Assembly (NCBI RefSeq): GCF_021603645.1
Contig: NZ_BQHJ01000016.1
Coordinates: 1-64,000, forward strand
Source of the DNA: Pseudomonas pseudonitroreducens
GTDB taxonomy: Bacteria > Pseudomonadota > Gammaproteobacteria > Pseudomonadales > Pseudomonadaceae
Reading direction: 5' to 3'
Length of the DNA stretch: 64,000 nucleotides
Under the pieces are notes generated by a model that was not told the origin of the DNA, searched no databases, and saw only the letters and a program-made list of their open reading frames with translations. How positions within the stretch are numbered: the first letter of the stretch is position 1; every line of letters starts with the position of its first letter. Made by a program: the position numbers and the translations under genes. This document shows positions 8,722 through 16,733 of the stretch, piece by piece.

Positions 8722-10173
8722 CGCCCAGGCCTTGCGCAATGCCTTCAGCGCCTCGGCGATCCGCGCCTCCGGCACGGCCGCGAAGCCCAGCACCAGTCCG
8801 GCACGCTGATCCGCCGGCTCGGTCGACTCCGGCAGCCAGTAATCGCTCAGTGCATTCACCTCCACGCCCACGGCAGCGGCGCGACGCACCAACGCCTGTT
8901 CGCGCTCGCGGCTGTCAACCCTCACGCACAGATGCAGCCCCGCCTCCACCGCTGGCATCGGCGCACAACCGTCCACTTGCGGCCAGCCCCGCAGCAGCGC
9001 ATCGCGACGACTACGGGCGGCACGGCGCATACGGCGGACGTGGCGCTGGAAATGCCCTTCGGCGATGAAGTCGGCCATCACCCGCTGGGTGCCGACTTCC
9101 GAATGGCGCACGTCCAGGGCACGGCGGCGCGCGAAAGCCTGCGCCAATGCCGGCGGGACAACGAGATAACCCAGGCGCAATGCCGGAAAGGCGATCTTGC
9201 AGAAGGTCCCGACGTAGAGCACACGGTCATGGCGGTCCAGCGCCGCCAACGGCATCAGCGGGGTGCCGCTGTAGCGGTACTCGCCGTCATAGTCGTCCTC
9301 GACGATCCAGCCATTGCTGCGCTCGGCCCACTCCAGCAATTCCAGGCGACGTGCCAGCGACAGGGTCACGCCGGTGGGGTACTGGTGCGAGGGCGTGACG
9401 TAGACCAGGCGGCAATCCGGCAACTGCCCCAGTTGCTCGGTGCGCAGGCCATCGGCATCCACCGCGATTCCATGCAACCGTGCGCCCGCCGTGGCGAAGG
9501 CATGGCCGGCGGCCCGATAACCGGGGTTCTCGATGGCAGCAACGTCACCGCTGGCCAGCAGCACCTGGGCGCACAGCGCAATGCCCTGCTGGGCCCCGCT
9601 GGTGATGATGATCTGCCCGGCGTCACAGTGCAGACCGCGCGTGCTGCGCAGGTAGGCGGCGACCAGCTCGCGCAGGCGCTGCTCGCCGGCCGGATCGCCG
9701 TAGCCCAGGCAATCCAGCGGCGGATCGCGCCAGAAGCGTGCCTGCAGCCGCGCCCAGGTGTCGAAGGGAAACAGGTCGAAGGCCGGTACGCCCACACGGA
9801 AAGCGCGCGGCGCGCCGGTCGGCGGCATGGGCAAGTGATGCCGCGCTAGCCGCTCGAGGGACGGTGCGTCCGGGTTGCGCGCCTCGCTGCGGATCGTCTC
9901 GACCGCGGGCTGCACGCGCTCGGCCACATAGGTGCCGTCGCCCGTACGGCCCTCGATGTAACCCTCGGCATAGAGTTGCTCGTAGGCGCGCACCACGGTG
10001 TTGCGCGAGACGCTCAGCGACGCCGCCAGGTCGCGGCTGGCCGGCAGCCGCGAACGGGCTGCTAGGCGGCCATCGAGGATGCGCTCGCGCAGCGCCTGGA
10101 ACAGTTGCAGGCCCAGCGGTTGCGCAGGATCGAGGCGAATGCCGGAAGGGTTGAACGGCAGCGGAACACTCAT
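8719..10173 (-). CDS. MocR-type transcriptional regulator (GntR HTH fused to PLP aminotransferase fold)
   Basis: A 484-residue protein with an N-terminal winged-helix GntR domain (LPASRDLAASLSVSRNTV, about residues 45-62) joined to a class I aminotransferase domain. The VEDDYDGEYRYSG motif and a lysine in the YVGTFCKIAFPALR segment bind PLP. MocR/PdxR proteins are regulators rather than enzymes. The ATG at 10173 has GGAAGC upstream; the longer frame to 10275 covers the promoter region. It is divergent from a GNAT acetyltransferase gene and probably controls it. The effector cannot be assigned; resemblance to PdxR would suggest vitamin B6. Confidence 0.9.
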   Translation of the reverse strand: MSVPLPFNPSGIRLDPAQPLGLQLFQALRERILDGRLAARSRLPASRDLAASLSVSRNTVVRAYEQLYAEGYIEGRTGDGTYVAERVQPAVETIRSEARNPDAPSLERLARHHLPMPPTGAPRAFRVGVPAFDLFPFDTWARLQARFWRDPPLDCLGYGDPAGEQRLRELVAAYLRSTRGLHCDAGQIIITSGAQQGIALCAQVLLASGDVAAIENPGYRAAGHAFATAGARLHGIAVDADGLRTEQLGQLPDCRLVYVTPSHQYPTGVTLSLARRLELLEWAERSNGWIVEDDYDGEYRYSGTPLMPLAALDRHDRVLYVGTFCKIAFPALRLGYLVVPPALAQAFARRRALDVRHSEVGTQRVMADFIAEGHFQRHVRRMRRAARSRRDALLRGWPQVDGCAPMPAVEAGLHLCVRVDSREREQALVRRAAAVGVEVNALSDYWLPESTEPADQRAGLVLGFAAVPEARIAEALKALRKAWA

Positions 10174-10196
10174 GGGACAGCTTCCAGGACAGCTAA

Positions 10197-10232
10197 AATG
10201 GTTCCTTTGATTTGACCATGAATGGCTCTTTA
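10197..10232. promoter_or_regulatory. Direct repeats, candidate MocR operator
   Basis: AATGGTTCCTTT (10197-10208) and AATGGCTCTTTA (10221-10232) are direct repeats 24 bp apart, between the divergent MocR and GNAT genes. MocR-family proteins typically bind spaced direct repeats, so this is the natural operator candidate. An inverted AGAACCAATT follows. Confidence 0.5.
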
Positions 10233-10289
10233 GCAGAACCAATTCCGCGCCTAGGCTGGAAGCACTCCAACGCACACAAGGTCGTCACC

Positions 10290-10739
10290 ATGTCTTCCGC
10301 TGTCGAGATCCGCCCGATCACCGCCGATGATCACGCCGCCTGGCTGCCGCTCTGGCAGGGCTACCAGCGCTTCTACAAGACCACCATCGACGAGGCCACC
10401 ACGGCCGTCACCTGGCAGCGATTCCTCGATGCCGCCGAGCCGATGCACGCCGCCCTCGCCTGGCGCGATGGCGTGGCGATCGGCATGGTGCATTTCATCT
10501 ACCATCGCTCCTGCTGGACCCAGGGCGACTACGTCTACCTGCAGGACCTGTACGTCGCCGAAGGCCAGCGCGGTGGCGGCATCGGTGCGGCGCTGATCGA
10601 GCACGTCTACGCCGACGCCCGCGCCAAGGGTGCCTCGCGGGTGCACTGGCTGACCCACGAGAGCAACACCGACGCCATGTTCCTCTATGACCGGATCGCC
10701 GACCGCTCCGGGTTCGTCCAGTACCGCAAGATCCTCTGA
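10290..10739 (+). CDS. GNAT-family N-acetyltransferase
   Basis: A 149-residue single-domain GNAT. The acetyl-CoA binding motif is visible in LYVAEGQRGGGIGAALIEHV (about residues 86-105). The C-terminal THESNTDAMFLYDRIADRSGF matches small-molecule or polyamine-type GNATs. The ATG at 10290 was chosen because homology begins at MSSAVEIRPI; the frame extends upstream into the operator region. It is divergent from the MocR regulator and followed after 12 bp by a second GNAT gene, so the two are probably one regulated unit. The acetyl acceptor is unknown. Confidence 0.85.
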   Translation: MSSAVEIRPITADDHAAWLPLWQGYQRFYKTTIDEATTAVTWQRFLDAAEPMHAALAWRDGVAIGMVHFIYHRSCWTQGDYVYLQDLYVAEGQRGGGIGAALIEHVYADARAKGASRVHWLTHESNTDAMFLYDRIADRSGFVQYRKIL

Positions 10740-10751
10740 GCCGGAGCCCCC

Positions 10752-11432
10752 ATGAACGACCAACCCCTGCTGAACTGGCACCCCGCCGCCAGCCCCGAGC
10801 GCCGTACGCTGACCGGCCGCACCATCAACTTGGCGCCGCTGGACGTCGCCACCCACGGCGATGACCTTTGGCAAGCGCTGCAAGGTCCGGACTGCGACCC
10901 CGTGCTCTGGGACTACCTGCCCTATGGCCCCTTCACCGGGCGCGCAGCGTTCGACGCGTGGCTGGCAGGCAATGCGGCAAGCAATGACCCGCTGTTCTTC
11001 GCCGTAATCGATCGCACCAGCGGCCGCGCTGTCGGGCTGCTCAGCTACCTGCGGATATTCCCCAGGGACGGCAGCATCGAGATCGGCCATATCGCCTATG
11101 GGCGCGTCATGCAGCGCTCGCCGGCCTCCACCGAGGCGGTCTACCTGCTCGCCCGCTGGGCCTTCGAGATGGGCTACCGGCGCCTGGAGTGGAAGTGCAA
11201 CGCGCTGAATGCCCGTTCCATGCGGGCCGCCGCGCGCCTGGGCTTCGTCTTCGAAGGCACCTTCCGCCAGGCCACCGTGGTGAAGGATCGCAACCGCGAC
11301 ACCGCCTGGTTCTCCATCATCGACAGCGAATGGCCGCGCTGCCAGCGCGCCTTCGAACGCTGGCTGGACGCTGCCAACCTCGACGCTGACGGGCAGCAGC
11401 GCGCTCGCCTGGAAGACCTGCGCCAGGGCTGA
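10752..11432 (+). CDS. GNAT-family acetyltransferase, RimJ/RimL-like
   Basis: A 226-residue acetyltransferase of the RimJ/RimL-type GNAT subfamily. The pattern LTGRTINLAPLD at the N terminus, IEIGHIAYG in the central strand, and WKCNALNARSMRAAARLGFVFEGTFR near residues 145-170 are characteristic; the last contains the acetyl-CoA pyrophosphate loop region and the typical N-x-S/A motif. It starts 12 bp after the preceding GNAT gene, suggesting co-transcription. Family members acetylate protein N termini, amino acids or antibiotics; the substrate here is not determinable. Confidence 0.85.
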   Translation: MNDQPLLNWHPAASPERRTLTGRTINLAPLDVATHGDDLWQALQGPDCDPVLWDYLPYGPFTGRAAFDAWLAGNAASNDPLFFAVIDRTSGRAVGLLSYLRIFPRDGSIEIGHIAYGRVMQRSPASTEAVYLLARWAFEMGYRRLEWKCNALNARSMRAAARLGFVFEGTFRQATVVKDRNRDTAWFSIIDSEWPRCQRAFERWLDAANLDADGQQRARLEDLRQG

Positions 11433-11513
11433 TCTTTTCATTCTCCGGGAACTGCCCGCTGCGTAAAGGATCGGTGATACTGACTCTTTCGCAGCGCAGT
11501 CCCGGAGACCACC

Positions 11514-12425
11514 ATGAGCAGCGACATCCAGACACCCCGCGTTGAACAGGTGCAGATCGACCAACTGCCCTGCTGGCGCATCCATACCGCCCATGGTGAA
11601 GCCCTGATCGCCCAGCAGGGCGCGCAACTGCTGAGCTATCAGCCCCACGAGCAGCCGCCGCTGGTGTGGCTGAGCGACACCGCCGAATACCACCACGGCC
11701 AGTCCCTGCGCGGCGGCGTACCGGTGTGCTGGCCGTGGTTCGGCAATCTGGAACGCAACCCGGTGGAAATCCGCACCGCCTACCAGGGCGACAAGGCACC
11801 CGCCCATGGCCTGGTACGCGCGGTGGACTGGCAGCTGGACGATATCGCCGACGAACTGGGCCAGCTCTCCGTGCATTTCAGCTTCGACGCGCGTGACGGC
11901 CTGCCCGGCTGGCCGCACTCGGCGCGGCTGGAGCTGGTGATGCGCTTCGGCGAGCGCCTGACCCTGGAAATGACCACCCACAACCTGGGCAACGCACCGC
12001 TGCCGGTCAGCCAGGCGCTGCACACCTATTTCGCCGTGGCTGACGTGCGCCAGGCCAGCATCGACGGCCTGCAGGGCTGCCGCTACGTGGAGACGCTGGA
12101 GAACTGGGAGCTGCGTGAACAGCACGGGGTGGTGCGCATCGCCGGGGAAACCGACCGCATCTACCTGGACGTGGAAAAACCGCTGGTGATTCGTGATCCG
12201 GTGTGGGAGCGCGGCATCCACATCCAGGCCGGCGGCTCGCGTTCGGCGGTGGTGTGGAACCCATGGACCGACAAGGCCGCACGCCTGTCGCAGTTCACGG
12301 ACGATGCCTGGCAGGACATGCTCTGTATCGAGACCGCGCGGGTCTGGGACGACGTGATGAGCGTGGCGCCCGGGCGCAGCGAGACAATGCGCGTGGAAAT
12401 CTGGAGCGAACCGCTGCAGGGCTGA
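11514..12425 (+). CDS. D-hexose-6-phosphate mutarotase (YeaD-like)
   Basis: A 303-residue aldose-1-epimerase-fold protein. The catalytic histidine lies in APAHGLVR (residue 98), with a second conserved histidine in ALHTYFAV (about 169). The C-terminal VVWNPWTDKA and MLCIETA segments match the YeaD/YMR099c family, which interconverts anomers of glucose-6-phosphate. Length is normal. A GGAG Shine-Dalgarno lies at 11503-11506 upstream of the ATG. It stands alone, flanked by a GNAT gene and a repeat, and no sugar operon is nearby. Confidence 0.9.
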   Translation: MSSDIQTPRVEQVQIDQLPCWRIHTAHGEALIAQQGAQLLSYQPHEQPPLVWLSDTAEYHHGQSLRGGVPVCWPWFGNLERNPVEIRTAYQGDKAPAHGLVRAVDWQLDDIADELGQLSVHFSFDARDGLPGWPHSARLELVMRFGERLTLEMTTHNLGNAPLPVSQALHTYFAVADVRQASIDGLQGCRYVETLENWELREQHGVVRIAGETDRIYLDVEKPLVIRDPVWERGIHIQAGGSRSAVVWNPWTDKAARLSQFTDDAWQDMLCIETARVWDDVMSVAPGRSETMRVEIWSEPLQG

Positions 12426-12447
12426 TCACTCAGCGGTATGACAATAC

Positions 12448-12519
12448 GTAGGAGCGGACTCTGTCCGCGATCGGTCCGCATCGCGCCGGACGCCAATCGC
12501 GGACAGAGTCCGCTCCTAC
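12448..12519. repeat. Inverted repeat pair, GTAGGAGCGGACTC family
   Basis: GTAGGAGCGGACTCTGTCCG at the left and its inverted copy ending GTCCGCTCCTAC at the right form a long palindrome between two convergent genes. Relatives occur at 16657, 23877 and 24668. Confidence 0.85.
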
Positions 12520-12531
12520 GAGAGCAATACC

Positions 12532-13074
12532 TTACAGATCGCTCTCTTCCACCGGCCGCACCTTGGCGTCGTCGATGGCATAGGCCGCATCCGCCAGGTC
12601 ATTGCTGACCTTTTCGACCTTCAGCGTGCCGCTGACCCAGACCGGGTTGTAGATATCGTCGATCCGAATGCCCTTGGGGTAGCGCACCAGCACGATCTGG
12701 TTCGGCGGCGGCGGCGGCACGTGGATGCAGGCCCCCGGGTAGGGCACCAGGAAGAATTCGGTAACGCGGCCCTTGGCGTCATTCTCCAGCGGCACCGGAT
12801 AGCCTCCCAGGCGCAACGCCTTGCCGTTGAGCGCCGCCACCGTCTTGGTCGAATACATCACCTGCGGCAGCTTCTTGTCGGACTGCTTGAGCCCGCCCTT
12901 GTTGGTGAAGGTGCCGTTGGCCTCGGGGCCGCTGTGGGTGATTTCCGGCATGTTTTCCAGCGCCTTGCGGTCGCTCGGCGGCATCAGGGACAGCCAGTCG
13001 GTTTCGGGGAGCTCGGCGGCGGACGCCAGGGAGGTCAGCAGCATCAGGCTGCAGGCAAGCAATGTTCGACGCAT
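12532..13074 (-). CDS. DUF3299-family exported protein
   Basis: A 180-residue protein with a clear Sec signal peptide (residues 1-19, cleavage after ASA) and a DUF3299 domain. The segment PYPGACIHVPPPPPNQIV (about residues 110-127) is the family signature, with a single conserved cysteine and polyproline run. It probably acts in the periplasm. The biochemical role is unknown; family members are often found near ABC-type export or metal genes, but none is adjacent here. It faces the mutarotase gene across a repeat. Confidence 0.8.
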   Translation of the reverse strand: MRRTLLACSLMLLTSLASAAELPETDWLSLMPPSDRKALENMPEITHSGPEANGTFTNKGGLKQSDKKLPQVMYSTKTVAALNGKALRLGGYPVPLENDAKGRVTEFFLVPYPGACIHVPPPPPNQIVLVRYPKGIRIDDIYNPVWVSGTLKVEKVSNDLADAAYAIDDAKVRPVEESDL

Positions 13075-13121
13075 CGTGGACTCGAAAGGCCCGGTCGGGC
13101 ACAGGCGGGATATTCCTCCAG

Positions 13122-13145
13122 CACCCTCCCCCTGGCGGGAGAGGG
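13122..13145. repeat. Short CCCTCTCCC/GGGAGAGGG palindrome
   Basis: CACCCTCCCCCTGGCGGGAGAGGG lies between the DUF3299 and GlsB-like genes. It belongs to a repeat family also seen at 31884, 39838, 46001, 49508, 50221, 51302, 62697 and 62799. Confidence 0.6.
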
Positions 13146-13158
13146 CCGGAAATCACCG

Positions 13159-13404
13159 TCAATTCTTCTTGATCAGGCCGTAAATGACCAGCAGCACGAT
13201 GGCGCCGATCACCGCGCCGATGAAGCCCGCCGCCTGGCCGGCCGCATAGATGCCCAGTGCCTGGCCGCCGTAGGTGGCCAGCAGCGAGCCGCCGATGCCG
13301 ATCAGGATGGTCATGATCCAGCCCATGCTGTCATCGCCGGGCTTCAGGAAGCGTGCGATGAGTCCGACGATCAGGCCGATGACGATGGTTCCGATAAATC
13401 CCAT
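13159..13404 (-). CDS. GlsB/YeaQ/YmgE-family small membrane protein
   Basis: An 81-residue protein that is almost entirely three hydrophobic helices with many glycines (GTIVIGLIVGLIARFLKPG, then SMGWIMTILIGIGGSLL). This is the transglycosylase-associated GlsB/YeaQ family, stress-linked inner-membrane proteins without known enzyme activity. The ATG at 13404 is preceded by an excellent AAGGAGGG; the longer frame to 13548 lacks any such site. It is probably monocistronic. Confidence 0.85.
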   Translation of the reverse strand: MGFIGTIVIGLIVGLIARFLKPGDDSMGWIMTILIGIGGSLLATYGGQALGIYAAGQAAGFIGAVIGAIVLLVIYGLIKKN

Positions 13405-13548
13405 GACAGTCCCTCCTTGTGGGTTGAGCGCGGTGGGTGCGCGCCTGTCATGGGACAGTGTAGGAAATGCCAGCGTTCCGTGTTTTGCCGCGATCCAGAG
13501 CGACCGCCGGTGTTTCGCCAGCCTTACAGCGTTGTGGAAAACCGACAT

Positions 13549-13585
13549 GAAAAAAGCCGCGCCAGTGATTGACGCGGCTTCTTTC
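13549..13585. terminator. Intrinsic terminator of purEK
   Basis: AAGCCGCG (13554-13561) and CGCGGCTT (13573-13580) form the stem. On the minus strand it is followed by TTTTTTC, giving a strong terminator just after the purK stop at 13601. Confidence 0.8.
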
Positions 13586-13600
13586 AGAGCACCGTAACGG

Positions 13601-14686
13601 TCAGCCCTTGGCGATCAACGCCTCGACCTCGGCAATGCGCGCCGTCAGGGTCGGCAGGTCGGCGCTGCGCAGGGTGGCGTGGCCAACCTTGCGCCCGGCC
13701 TTGAAGGCCTTGCCGTAGTGGTGCAGATGGCAATCGGCAATGTTCAGCACATCCGCCACCGGCGGGACTTCGCCGATGAAGTTGAGCATGGCGCTCTCGC
13801 CAACTTTCGCCGTCGAGCCCAACGGCAAGCCGGCGATGGCGCGCACGTGGTTCTCGAACTGGCTGCACTCGGAGCCTTCGATGGTCCAGTGGCCGGAGTT
13901 GTGCACGCGCGGGGCGATCTCGTTGGCCTTCAGGCCGCCGTCGACCTCAAAGAATTCGAAGGCCATCACGCCGACATAGGCCAGCTTGTCGAGCACGCGG
14001 CCGACGTAGTCCTCGGCCAGCTGCTGCAGCGGGTGCTCGGTGCTGGCCACGGACAGGCGCAGGATGCCGTTCTCGTGAGTGTTGTGCACCAGCGGGTAGA
14101 AGCGCGTCTCGCCATCACGGGCACGCACCGCCACCAGCGAGACTTCGCCGGTGAAGGGCACGAAGCCTTCGAGGATGCAGGGCACGCTACCCAGTTCAGC
14201 GAAGGCGCCGGTGACGTCCTCTGGCTTGCGCAGGACCTTCTGGCCCTTGCCGTCGTAGCCCAGGGTACGGGTCTTCATCACCGCCGGCAGGCCGATGCTG
14301 GCCACCGCGGCATCGAGGTCGGCCTGGGACTGCACGTCGGCGAAGGCCGGGGTCGGAATCCCCAGGTCCTTGAACATCGACTTCTCGAACCAGCGGTCGC
14401 GGGCGATGCGCAGCGACTCGGCGTTCGGATAGACCGGCACGAACTGCGAGAGGAAGGCCACGGTCTCGGCCGGCACGCTCTCGAACTCGAAGGTCACCAG
14501 GTCAACCTGGTCGGCCAGTTGGCGCAGGTGGTCCTGGTCGCTGTAGTCAGCGCGGATGTGTTCGCCCAGGGCTTGCGCGCAGGCGTCCGGCGCCGGGTCG
14601 AGGAAGGCGAAGTTCATGCCCAGCGGAGTGCCCGCCAGGGACAGCATGCGGCCCAGCTGGCCGCCACCGATGACACCGATCTTCAT
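13601..14686 (-). CDS. purK: N5-carboxyaminoimidazole ribonucleotide synthase
   Basis: A 361-residue ATP-grasp enzyme that makes N5-CAIR from AIR, ATP and bicarbonate in purine biosynthesis. The N-terminal GGGQLGRML (residues 7-15) and the ATP-grasp signature EIAPRVHNSGHWTIE (about 265-280) are diagnostic. The start MKIGVIGGGQ at 14686 lies 8 bp after the purE stop; a longer frame reading back into purE is spurious. It forms a purEK operon with a terminator at 13549-13585. Confidence 0.97.
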   Translation of the reverse strand: MKIGVIGGGQLGRMLSLAGTPLGMNFAFLDPAPDACAQALGEHIRADYSDQDHLRQLADQVDLVTFEFESVPAETVAFLSQFVPVYPNAESLRIARDRWFEKSMFKDLGIPTPAFADVQSQADLDAAVASIGLPAVMKTRTLGYDGKGQKVLRKPEDVTGAFAELGSVPCILEGFVPFTGEVSLVAVRARDGETRFYPLVHNTHENGILRLSVASTEHPLQQLAEDYVGRVLDKLAYVGVMAFEFFEVDGGLKANEIAPRVHNSGHWTIEGSECSQFENHVRAIAGLPLGSTAKVGESAMLNFIGEVPPVADVLNIADCHLHHYGKAFKAGRKVGHATLRSADLPTLTARIAEVEALIAKG

Positions 14687-14694
14687 GGTCGTAC

Positions 14695-15186
14695 TCAGGC
14701 CTCGCGCGGATCGGGATTGTCCAGCACCGTCTCGGTCTGGGTGGCGCGGAACTGCTTCAGCGCCTCGTGGTATTTGGGGTACTTGGCGCCCAGGATACTG
14801 GCGGACAGCAGGGCGGCGTTGGTCGCGCCGGCCTTGCCGATGGCCAGGGTGGCGACCGGGACGCCCGCAGGCATCTGCACGATGGACAGCAGCGAATCGA
14901 CGCCCGAGAGCATGGAGGATTGCACCGGCACGCCGAGGACCGGCAGGTGGGTCTTGGCGGCGCACATGCCCGGCAGGTGGGCGGCACCGCCGGCGCCGGC
15001 GATGATCACTTCGATGCCGCGGCCGTCGGCCTCTTCGGCGTACTGGAACAGCAGGTCCGGAGTACGGTGGGCGGAAACCACCTTCACTTCATACGGAATG
15101 CCGAGCTTGTCCAGCATGTCTGCGGTGTGGCTCAGGGTGCTCCAGTCGGATTTCGAACCCATGATCACGCCAACCAGTGCGCTCAT
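14695..15186 (-). CDS. purE: N5-carboxyaminoimidazole ribonucleotide mutase
   Basis: A 163-residue class I PurE that converts N5-CAIR to CAIR. Signatures: GSKSDW (residues 10-15), SAHRTP (about 38-43, catalytic histidine) and [11 protein letters not shown]. Length is normal for the octameric bacterial enzyme. It is the first gene of purEK. A long hairpin lies 44-75 bp upstream and may regulate the operon. adhA is divergent. Confidence 0.97.
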   Translation of the reverse strand: MSALVGVIMGSKSDWSTLSHTADMLDKLGIPYEVKVVSAHRTPDLLFQYAEEADGRGIEVIIAGAGGAAHLPGMCAAKTHLPVLGVPVQSSMLSGVDSLLSIVQMPAGVPVATLAIGKAGATNAALLSASILGAKYPKYHEALKQFRATQTETVLDNPDPREA

Positions 15187-15229
15187 CGTCGTGCCTCTCT
15201 CAAGTGCGCTCTTGGCGCGTCAGAAACCA

Positions 15230-15261
15230 ACAAGCCACGACTCCGTGAGGGCGTGGCTTGT
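15230..15261 (-). promoter_or_regulatory. Hairpin in purE leader
   Basis: ACAAGCCACG (15230-15239) and CGTGGCTTGT (15252-15261) form a perfect 10-bp stem with a 12-nt loop. On the minus strand it is followed by TGGTTTC, a weak U tract. Its position between purE and its promoter region suggests an attenuator or a protein/RNA structure; no guanine or PRPP riboswitch signature was recognised. Confidence 0.45.
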
Positions 15262-15434
15262 ACGTGGCCAAACCGGCGGGCAGTGCCGGCTTGAAGGCGG
15301 CGCAGTATACCGCAAAGGGCACGCTGGCGTGCACTGCCCGTGACCGTTGGTCCCGATTTCGTCATTCCGGGGGGCGCAGGGGTGTTGGCGACTTCGGAAA
15401 AGCTTGCCACAGCTCAAGATGGCCTAGGCTCAGA

Positions 15435-15477
15435 GGCTCAGACTCGTCTGAGCCGAGCCTGCCCGGACTGGGCAGGC
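15435..15477. promoter_or_regulatory. Two adjacent palindromes upstream of adhA
   Basis: GGCTCAGA (15435-15442), CTCG, TCTGAGCC (15447-15454) is followed at once by GCCTGCCC, 5-nt loop, GGGCAGGC (15457-15477). They occupy the -70 to -27 region of the gene. They could be operators or leader hairpins. No ANR/FNR box (TTGAT-N4-ATCAA) was seen here. Confidence 0.45.
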
Positions 15478-15503
15478 ACCTCATCCTTCAAGGAGCGAGC
15501 GCA

Positions 15504-16538
15504 ATGTCCACGACCCTGCCCACGACCATGAAAGCCGCCGTCGTCCACGCCTTTGGCCAGCCGCTGCGGATCGAGGAAGTCAAAGTCCCGCTGCCCGGCC
15601 CCGGGCAAATCCTGGTGAAGATCGAGGCTTCCGGCGTCTGCCACACCGACCTGCACGCCGCCGAGGGCGACTGGCCGGTGAAACCCAGCCTGCCCTTCAT
15701 CCCCGGCCACGAGGGCGTCGGCTTCGTCGCCGCGGTCGGCGCTGGCGTCACCCGCGTGAAGGAAGGCGACCGCGTCGGCGTGCCCTGGCTGTACACCGCC
15801 TGCGGTTGCTGCGAACACTGCCTGACCGGTTGGGAAACGCTCTGCGAGAGCCAGCAGAACACCGGTTACTCGGTGAACGGCGGTTACGCCGAATACGTCC
15901 TGGCGGACCCGAACTACGTCGGCATCCTGCCCAAGGAAGTCAGCTTCCTCGAGATCGCGCCGATCCTCTGCGCGGGCGTCACCGTCTACAAGGGCCTGAA
16001 GGAAACCGGGGCACGCCCCGGCCAGTGGGTAGCGATTTCCGGCATCGGCGGCCTCGGCCATGTGGCCGTGCAGTACGCCAAGGCCATGGGCTTGCACGTG
16101 GTAGCGGTGGACGTGGATGACGCCAAGCTGGAACTGGCCAAGCGCCTGGGCGCCAGCCTGACCATCAACGCGAAGAAGGAGGACCCGGTCGAGGTGGTCC
16201 AGCGCGATATCGGCGGCGCCCACGGCGTGCTGGTCACGGCGGTGTCCAACAGCGCCTTCGGCCAGGGCATCGGCATGGCTCGCCGGGGCGGCAGCGTATC
16301 GCTGGTCGGTCTGCCACCGGGCGATTTCCCCACGCCGATCTTCGACGTGGTGCTCAAGGGCCTGCACATCACCGGCTCCATCGTCGGCACCCGCGCCGAC
16401 CTGCAGGAAGCCCTGGACTTCGCTGGCGAAGGCCTGGTGAAAGCCACCGTCGCCTCCGGCAAGCTGGATGACATCAACAGCATCCTCGATCGCATGCGCG
16501 CCGGGCAGATCGAAGGACGGATCGTCGTCGAGATGTAA
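15504..16538 (+). CDS. adhA: Zinc-dependent alcohol dehydrogenase AdhA (class AdhP)
   Basis: A 344-residue medium-chain NAD+-dependent alcohol dehydrogenase. Catalytic zinc ligands are C46 (GVCHTDL) and H69-E70 (PGHEGVG). The structural zinc site uses cysteines near 100, 103, 106 and 114. The Rossmann motif [10 protein letters not shown] follows at about 178. It matches the AdhA/AdhP subgroup, which interconverts ethanol and acetaldehyde. AAGGAG lies 9 bp upstream of the ATG at 15504; an ORF extension to 15258 crosses the palindromes and is not coding. It is divergent from purEK, as in P. aeruginosa. Confidence 0.93.
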   Translation: MSTTLPTTMKAAVVHAFGQPLRIEEVKVPLPGPGQILVKIEASGVCHTDLHAAEGDWPVKPSLPFIPGHEGVGFVAAVGAGVTRVKEGDRVGVPWLYTACGCCEHCLTGWETLCESQQNTGYSVNGGYAEYVLADPNYVGILPKEVSFLEIAPILCAGVTVYKGLKETGARPGQWVAISGIGGLGHVAVQYAKAMGLHVVAVDVDDAKLELAKRLGASLTINAKKEDPVEVVQRDIGGAHGVLVTAVSNSAFGQGIGMARRGGSVSLVGLPPGDFPTPIFDVVLKGLHITGSIVGTRADLQEALDFAGEGLVKATVASGKLDDINSILDRMRAGQIEGRIVVEM

Positions 16539-16564
16539 GCGCCGTTCCAAACACCAAGCTCTGC

Positions 16565-16644
16565 GTAGGATGGCTTGGAGCGCAGCGATACCCATCGATC
16601 GCGATGCAGCCAGCATGGGTATCGCTGCGCTCCACCCATCCTAC
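16565..16644. repeat. Inverted repeat, GTAGGATGG-GATACCCATC family
   Basis: GTAGGATGGCTTGGAGCGCA at the left is inverted at the right, ending TGCGCTCCACCCATCCTAC. Relatives lie at 33204-33289 and 52954-53034. Confidence 0.85.
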
Positions 16645-16656
16645 AAAAGCTGCCCT

Positions 16657-16730
16657 GTAGGAGCGGATTCATCCGCGATCCGGCCGGCAGGCCGGCATTC
16701 AGGCGCATCGCGGACAGAGTCCGCTCCTAC
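16657..16730. repeat. Inverted repeat pair, GTAGGAGCGGA family
   Basis: Left unit GTAGGAGCGGATTCATCCGC, right inverted unit GACAGAGTCCGCTCCTAC. It ends 3 bp before the stop codon of the TonB receptor gene and may act as its transcript end. Confidence 0.85.
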
Positions 16731-16733
16731 GAA

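Noticed and set aside
10251-12221. Long minus-strand ORF (656 codons) opposite the GNAT and mutarotase genes
   Set aside because: It is the antisense shadow of three well-supported plus-strand genes in GC-rich DNA; its translation has no domain, no proper start and low complexity.
15187-15503. ANR/FNR box for adhA
   Set aside because: Looked for TTGAT-N4-ATCAA and near variants in the adhA upstream region; none seen.
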